A stretch of DNA of 64,000 nt from Acanthaster planci (taxonomy: Eukaryota; Echinodermata; Asteroidea; Valvatida; Acanthasteridae). The notes below the pieces were generated by a model that saw only the letters and a program-made list of their open reading frames with translations, was not told the origin of the DNA and made no database searches. A program made the position numbers and the translations under genes. The DNA lies in the NCBI RefSeq assembly GCF_001949145.1, contig NW_019091402.1, positions 2,552,922 to 2,616,921 of the forward strand, read 5' to 3'. The stretch's first letter is position 1, and each line of letters begins with the position of its first letter. This document shows, piece by piece, positions 52,101 through 61,100 of this stretch.

Positions 52101-55100
52101 GTGACTCCATGCAAACGAAAACAAACAGAATCAATACACATATGACTAACTTTGTTTCACAAAAATTTGAATAGCAGGCGAAATAATGTTCACAGCATTT
52201 GCGTATGCATTCTATATTCTGCATATACTCTGTATAAAGCATTTGTCACTTGAAATTAAAAGGTCAGAAAAAAAGTTCAAAATTGGGTGCATTTCTGTTC
52301 ATAGTTTCCTCTTGATTGCTTAGGATTGATATCCTCATGGGAGTTTGATTTCTGATTCTTTTGTTCAGAGGATTTTTGTTACAACAAGCCTTGCATGAAT
52401 GATGGGATATGCCACCTGGAGCCCAACGGCTTCAACTGTACCTGTCTGGTGCCCTGGATCGGAGACCAATGCGAAATACGTAAGTCATGCCCTAACTTTG
52501 AACACAGTTGAACTTGGGAGTTTTCACCTGTGTGAGTAGTGCCAGTCAAGACGCCGTGTTGAGTGTACAGATTGTCCATAGCATTCGATGAATGTCTGTA
52601 TGGGACATCATGTGTATTGGTTGATGCCTGTTAAAAGAGCTGTTTTTGTCTCAGCTTGGAAATGGATACGCCATGAATTAGGGGTCCTCATCGTTTTGCG
52701 GTCCTATCAAAAGTAGCATGATTTTAAAAATCCTGAATATACTTCTTAATGGCTTTTTGATTGGGAATGATTAGACAAATCTTACTCCTATCCAGTGCAT
52801 ACTTTTGAGTCATGAATGATACTTCACACAGTGCCCAGTTTCATCTGATTTTGCAAGGCCACATGGGAACACTTGTGTCCATAGCAATTTTTGACGGAAT
52901 GTGCTCAAATGCAAAATGTGTCCTCAGCCCACCTGAAGAAAATTTCTGCATGTAGGAATGCTGGCAACAATTTGGCATTGCCTTAATCAAAGACTAATCT
53001 TTTTTTTGCATTTCGATTGGCCCAGGAATTTTCAAATGTTTGTTCTAGCATAGAAACCATCGCACTTGTTACTTTTATTTTGTTAGCCGTACCCTGTGAC
53101 AGTAACCCATGCCAAAACGGTGGGACGTGTAATGCGATCGGAGCAGAATACCAGTGTGACTGTAGGCCGGGCTGGACCGGCACTGAATGCACCTTTGGTG
53201 AGTGTTAGAATCTCTGTTGACTAACCTTTCATAAGTGAGTCTTTGTTTGGTGTGTAACTCAGCAATTTTTCATGAATGAGTTTGAAACTATGAGATTATT
53301 GCACATATGAGAGGACACGTTTTCTTTGAGCATCACTGATGCAAGAAAAGTTTTCTGGTCACTGGTGTAAATGCTCAGAAAATGGCATAAGTGCACGCTC
53401 TGGTATATTGCTCATTTCATTTGAGTAAATTTACTCATTTGGGTATTTGAACCTTTTAGGCCTGTTTTTTCTTCTTGTGAACAGTGTGTGAGTAACGAAG
53501 TCAATTTGACATTGGGAAGCATGCTTGGTAAATTTTGTCAATCTTGTCCAACTTCTGCATATTTGGAAAGCAGACACTTGCCTTAATGCCACAAATGTAC
53601 ATTCAAAGTCACATTCCAAACATAAAAGCCAACCCGTTTCAGTCACTGATACTCGGTCTTTGTGTATTGACCGAGTGAGTATTGCTGAGTGAGTGGCATC
53701 TCATCCTTTGCAGGTTTTGACAATCCTTGCGCCAGCGACCCTTGCTTCAACGGTGCCACTTGTATCCTGATCAATACCAACACGGCCTTCCTTTGTGATT
53801 GCACCCCGGGATGGAGTGGGCCTCTGTGCCAGGGATTTGGTAAGCGGCAGCCTGGTGTTGTGAAACCATTGAAAACTGGGATTTGATAAAGTCAGTGGCC
53901 CGTCAGGGATGTCTGGCCTTAGAGGCAACAGAGTAGAAGTTGGTGTGAATTGGTTTTAACGGCCAGCAGAAGATGGCACAACATTTTCATAAGTTTTTTA
54001 TGAATCACATAATTGAATTGCCCTAAATCACAGAATCAAATACATGAAGAATTTTCCAGAACTTACTTACATGTACTGCCTTAGAACAGAGGAAGTCCCT
54101 CCTTATTTCCACATCAGTCACATTGAACTTGAAGTGGTTATGCTCAGTACGTTGTAAGCGTCAGACCGTGCTGAGTATGTAAAATGAGTTTTTGCACACC
54201 TTGTAAATTTTAATAGCTGCCACTATTTTTATGGAGCCATCAAAGTTCGGATTGGTGTGAAGGCTCATCAAACTGAGTTGGTTCATTGCAAAAACTGTTC
54301 TGTTGGAATGAGGTTGTTCATGCAACCAAGGTAATTGTATCGCTACAAACATTGTGTCATAATAAAGTGTAAATTTTGTACTTGTTTTCTGTTAAAGTGA
54401 CATATGAGCCCTGTTCCAGCAACCCTTGCGTGAACGGTGGGATCTGTAACCCGTTCAGCTCCTACTACACGTGCAATTGTTCAGAGTTCTATTCTGGAAT
54501 TGACTGTGAAATTGGTGAGTAGCTGACAGCCGGATAGACTTTAGGCAGGACAATATAGCTAGCACACCCTGTTGTTCACTGCATTTTTTTGCCTTCATAT
54601 TGCAAGGGGCCATTAGCAACTGTTGAATGGAGTGACGTGCAGCATGGTGTTTTGAACACCCGAGGGATACATGGACCATGAGGCACCAATTCCTTTTTTG
54701 TGTGTGTGTTTCTTAGATTTTATGCTCTAGTTGTGTTTCCATTTAAAGATTAACTGTTTAATGACAAAATCAGTGAGTTGAAGGGATGAATCAAGGTCTA
54801 TATGATGATAAATTTTCTGGGCAACGTGAAGTTTATTCTACAGTGCAACAGCAAATCCAACCCTGATTATTTCAGTCAATGTAGCAAGAATTCTTGTTGC
54901 AAATCACAAAAGTCTAATGCAGTTCTAACTTCATTACAAATCTTTTGTCACACCAAATTTACTTCACGCGTTTGCATTCGTTAAAATTGGAACCACTATC
55001 AGTTGCATTAAAGTCAGTTGTATAAATGCATAAGTTAAGAATCTACCATGCAAAGAAAGACTTTGAAATCTGAAAACTGGAAAATCTGAAATCTTCACGT

Positions 55101-58100
55101 TGGAATATTGATGCACTGCGTTTTTATTGCTGATCGTTTGACATTACTTCAAAAAACCTTGCAGCCAAAGGCTGAATTGCATACTTACATTTTCATATAT
55201 CTCACCTCTTCCAAAAGTCTTGTATTCTGGTCAAAAAAATTACAGACCACAGGTGCTTCACAACAAAAGTTGCCAGTCCTAGTGTGATAATTTATCACCT
55301 GTTCTCATTGTTTCTCATCAGTGAGTCCATGCATCAGTTCTCCTTGTCAAAATGGCGGAATCTGTAGTTACATCAAAGACGACACTTTTGACGGGTACCG
55401 CTGTGAATGCCCCATACTCTACAGTGGAACCAACTGTCAATATTGTAAGTTTCATCAAGATCAACTTTGGAAAAGCTGGTTCATAAGTGTTTTAAGCTGT
55501 GCATTAGTGAAAAGTCCATGTTGGTGTGCCAAAATTAATGTCAAATTGACCCTTTAAAGTGAAACTGCTGTTTTTTTTTAAATTGATTTTTGTTTGAGAA
55601 TGATGTGTTTGCTTAAAATTGAAACCATTGTGAAGGAGTTATCAGCCATTAGGGACAGGTGCCAAATTCAACACTCTCAGAACCTGTTCTGGCGCCTTTA
55701 ATATCTTGGCTCAGATTTTATCTTCAACAAACATTCTTACTTTAATAAGGGTAATTCCAGAAATTAAGGGTCCATTTTTCTCGTGTCCCTGTTACATCTA
55801 ACATATGATTTTGTAAGTTCAGAACACATTTTCTAATTTCCAAGAGTGATGAATTAATGTAAATTACCTGCCAAACAAATAGTAATTGTTTGAAATCTAT
55901 TTCGGGTGATTTTTCCATGTCAAATATAAAAAATCAGATGTAACAGGGACACCAAAATGTCACACTTTTGGACCCCCTCATTTCTGGAATTACGTGAGTC
56001 TTGATTTAAAATCTCCTTCAATATCCATAAGCCGTATTCTCAAATTAACCGTGCAATGCCACATGCTTTGTAAAGAGACCCTGCTACATGTGCAGAGTAC
56101 AACAGCTTCCTCTAAGCATTGCAGACTATCAAACTCTCTTGTTGTTAACCCCTAGCCAATCCGTGTCTCAGTGCACCTTGCATCAACGGAGGGACATGTG
56201 TCAATCGTGGCTCGGCGTACACCTGCAGATGCCCCACAAACTATGCTGGCACGGACTGCGAGATATTTAGTACGTACGACACTCACATTTTCTTATTTAT
56301 TTTCTTGAACTGTGAAATTACCAATTTTTTCCACATGTGTGCTTGACTGTTGCTGGTGAGCAAAAAGCCTTTGTTTTAACATGTGTAATCGTCATCATTA
56401 ACATTTATTTGCAATTCTAAAATATACAGTAATAATTGCAAGTAAACAAAAACAGGAAGAAACAGGACGTTGGGCCACAACCACCCAAGCAAAGCTCATA
56501 TTAGTGAGTGTTATAACAGAGGAGTACTTGACCTTATCACAGTCACATGTCTTTTCGCCAACTGTCTTGCTGGTTTCAAATGTCCAGCCAAAAATTAGCC
56601 CAGTAGTGAAATACTCCAATTGTCCTCTCTATAATCTGGAACCTCAATTGCAATTTCTGCTCCTTTTGAAAAATCGTATTCATTGCCATGGGAGAGGTAC
56701 ATGTAGGACTTGCAAATATCCGTTTGACTGATGTTGAGATGAGTTGAAATCCTCTGGTCTCCCTTCACTGAAAATGGAACTGTTCTTGCTGTTACGTTAT
56801 AGCTGCTTTACCTTGCCTGAGCTATCCGTGTCAGAACAACGGTATTTGCCTGAACACAAACGATGGATATGAGTGCACATGTCCAGCTGGCTACCAAGGC
56901 TCACAGTGCCAACTAGGTACGTCCAGGGGCCAATTTCATAGAGCTGCTCGAGCACAAAATTTGCGTAAGCTTGAAAAAACCTTGCTTGACAAATCAGGTT
57001 ACCAGCCAAAACTCCATGTGATGTATATTGGTTTGGAATGGTATTCACCTGTCTTTTGGTTAGCATGACAATCACATAGATTTTGAGCTGGTAACCTTTG
57101 TTTTTTGAGAAGGTTTTTTGTGCTTAAGCAAATTTGTGCTTAAGCAGCTCTGTGAAATTGGCCCCAGTACAGTTTCATATGTCATAAATTACTTAGTGTG
57201 TCTCCTGTACAGACGTTTTTCATGTGACGTCACTTGATGGACAAAGGCAGTTCAGGAAACATTCCAAGTCCGCGGCAGCCCGTGCATTTTGGAATCTCTG
57301 TCTTTTAGTTGGCAACAGCATGTACGCCAGAATGCTGAGAGACTTTGAAGGCGCATACGTTTCTGCGCACATCTGTGTTTATTGAACGCTGACCGTCAAA
57401 ATCATGTGACTGAAAAACCTCTATAGAGCTGTATGAAATCACCACTGCTGTCGTGACAATCAATTTATAATTAGTGCCTCTGAAGTGAGGATGTTTACAG
57501 TTTTGAAGTCTGCCAACATTGGGCGGTTGGTAGAACATCAATACCTGCATTTTGACGGTGACAAGTTCGAATCCAATCTCGGTCAAATGTCTTTGTTCCT
57601 GATAATCGCCGCCCTTTTTCAGAGCTACCCTTGCGAGGACAGGACTGAATGTGTCAGTTGGTAGAGCACCAGTACCCGTCACACATAGTCGTTGGGTTCG
57701 AATCCCATATCAGTTAGCTTTATATTATTCAACTGGAAAGAAATTGACCCTTTCTTACCCATGTCAGAGCTACCATGCAGAATGGTTGGACTAAATTATT
57801 GGTTGAGCACCGTTGCGTGTCCCTACTGAAAATGTCCAATTCATTTACCTATTGACACCAATTCACTTACCCATTGGATGGAATTCACTTACCAATTCAG
57901 TAACCAATTCCAAACCAATTGCTTTTGCTTGGAATCAATTGGAATCCAATTGGGTTCAATTGGTTTAAATAGTAAATTCGGACCCTTTCTCAGTTGGACC
58001 ATTTCAAACCAATTGAACCCGTTCCAATGCCAATTCACAATCCAATTGAGTCCCATTTGAAAAATCCAGTTGATGGGGGAAACAAGCTGAAAGCAAACCA

Positions 58101-61100
58101 ATTGGAACCAGTTGCGTCCCATTTGAAATTTCCAATTGATCCAGGAAAACAAACAGAGAAAGCATACCAATTGGATCCAATTGACTTCCATTGGAAATTC
58201 CAATTGATTGAGAAAAATAAATAGCAAAGAAACAAATGCCAATTGAAACCAATCGCATCCCATTTGAAATCTTCAATTGATGGGGGAAAACAAATTGGAG
58301 AGAAAACATACCAACTGAAACCAATTGAGCACCAATTGATTACCAATTGGACCCAATGCATTTCAATTAAATCCAGTTCAAAAATCACTTGGTTTGAATA
58401 TGCCATTTTTAGTAGGGGTAAGGCATAGGTGATGGGTTCGAATCCCAGGTCAGTCATTTTGCTCTGCTTTGAACAAAGTGTTTTTTGTCCCTGACAGTTG
58501 CCAACCCTTGTCAGAGCTACCCCTGCAGGAATGGAGGGACTTGCTTTCAGTCTTCCATAGCCTATGCCTACGTCTGTTCCTGCCACACTGGGTATGGAGG
58601 GCCAAACTGCGAGATAAGTAAGTGGCAGAATCGTAGCCAAGTCTATCAAATTGGAAAAAACTGATCGTAAGTCAACTCTGGTCTCTGGAATTTCTGGTCT
58701 GAAGCTTGGTGTCACGTCTACTTGTGAGTCTTGGCACTGTTCAGGTCAAAATTAACTAGGGATAAGACTGCTTCTTTGGGACTGCACGGCATAATTTATG
58801 GTTCAAACTTATCTAACTTTAAACTTTTGTCTAACGTAAAAGCTGGCATTACACTGCAGGAATGCAGCTTTTGTCAAATTTGCCGATTTCCTAGTTTTTT
58901 CAAATTCCTTGTATATCATATACTAAACTGTACAAAATATTTAGTAATGTGGAATTTCCTTCGTCATGTCTTCCATGGTGCATGCCCATAAATTGATATT
59001 TTTGGCATTAAGGTAACCAAAATATGCACTTCAAGTTCACAAAATTTAATCACATGTTCATTTTCAGTAAATTTCATGTGCACTTTTGTTGTTTTGTTCG
59101 GATTTGTTAATACTTAGTTCTGTGCTGTCTAAACTGGCCTCAATGTCATTGGAAAGATTGACAGAGGTCTTACAGTCACTGAAATCCTGAAAAAAATTCC
59201 TGAAACAAGTTGCAGAATGTCATGCAAAAGTTGCGAAAATTGGGGAAAAGTATTTGTGTGTTAATCCTGTTGTCAGAGGAAAAAAATCCTGGAAAAGACA
59301 TGGAAATTAAGACCATGCAAGGGTTATTTTGGATTGGCTGCTTCTGATGTGACAATGGATATGTTCAATTTACAGTTGTCAGTCAGCACAGTATTAGGGA
59401 CATGGTAGTCCTCTAGTTCATAAGACTATAGCAACTTTTTCATTAAATGGCATGGAACTTTTCATATTTTAGTCCAGGAATTCCTGCAAAAGTCATGGAA
59501 TTTGGATTTCAGATTTCTATGGGACCTTGATTCAAAGCTAAAAATTCCATTTCATTCAAAGTGGATTGTTTACTGGACATTTCCCTCAAAAAATATGGGT
59601 TGTCGGAATTGGCTAATTTTTGGTTTGTCTGCCTCCTCCTTTGCTGTCATAGTCCCCGCCCCCTGCTCCAGCAACCCTTGTCAGAACGGCGGCGAGTGTT
59701 TCACCAGCGTTGTGGGCCTGATCTATTCCTTCGTATGCCTCTGTCAGGATGGCTACAGTGGAACGTACTGCGAGCAAGGTAAGCATCGTTGAAGTTTTGC
59801 CTCTCGGAGATCTGATATTGTGACGGATAATAAGTTGATGCAATCCTGAACGGCAGTTGGAAAAATTGGGTCACAGATCAGATCAGGGATCGGTGACATT
59901 GGATCCTGGGAGAGTGAGTGTATACTGGGCCGTTTTTAGACTCACTGCTTTGACCTCTGCTAGGTTCCACAGCAATCTTGAAATGTTCACAGTTGAGACA
60001 GAATTTTAAAAAGTTACCTTGCATCGGCAGTGCATAAGCAGGTCTGAAGTTTCTGCAGTAAAAACAGAACCATGTTCAGGCAGAGGAACTCCTAGAAATT
60101 AAAGCAGTGGAGCCTGAATCCATGGTCAGAGACAGAAATCAATATTGGAAGAAAAACTGCGATATCAAACAGCTACTACTTTGCAGTATCCGCACAACAC
60201 ATTGTGATCTGTAATACACAGTGGCAAACAGACTGCATATTCAACACTGAAACATCAACACTGCCACTGAAGGTATGGACCAACTCTGCAGACAACAACG
60301 GATTCTGTGAAATGGTTCACTAAACACTATTCTCACTTTTTTCCATTTTCAAATATGTATCGGGAATGCAGCACACTTTCCCACCTCGGTGTGTCGTACA
60401 GTTCACGTGCATGTGAATTTCTAGCTTGTTGAAGAACCCGAATTTTGCTCATTTTGTTTTTTATGTTTATGTACCAACATAGTGTAATGAAGTTTAACGA
60501 CAACTCAAGAAAGAAGATAAAATTGTGTTAATTTTTGATGATGAAACAGGTGACTGTCCTTTATGAGATCACTCTTTTGGTCATGAATATGCAAATTTGC
60601 TCTAGCAAAAATACCAAAAATGCTCCAAAATGCCTACCTTTCAAAACAAGATCTGAAAAAAGAACCAGACATTTTCAAGATTTTCACTTTACAAATTACA
60701 TTATGCGGATCCTTGTATAAACTCAAAGGTGCACAATGCCCTGATATGAACACAGGCTTCAATACAGAGCAATAAGGTTTTCTATGTGTCTGCTACTAGT
60801 AAAGGTCTAGTCCTTGCTGTAAACTCAGCATTTGGTGGCATTAATCTGCCTTTAGCAGAAGCACCCCCTCATCTGTTGATAAGAGCCGTTTTGATTGGAG
60901 AAGTTCATTTGGTTGGCAACAATGCCACTGCAACATTTGCATGTCATAGTCATTCTTGAACCAGCGAAGTGCAGTTTCCCCACCAAAGGCGCCTCCGTTG
61001 CTAGGAAACTTGCACCCTCTCTTGTTTCTGCTCAGGGCCCATAGCTCTGTCAACTTCAAACTCACTTCTTCTCCGTCTTGTTTTTCCTTCTACCCAGTGT

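Noticed and set aside
58035-58715. 226-codon minus-strand open frame
   Set aside because: Produced by the CCAATTG array and by the antisense of exon EGF35; the repeated NWxQL-type peptide is a by-product of the DNA repeat.
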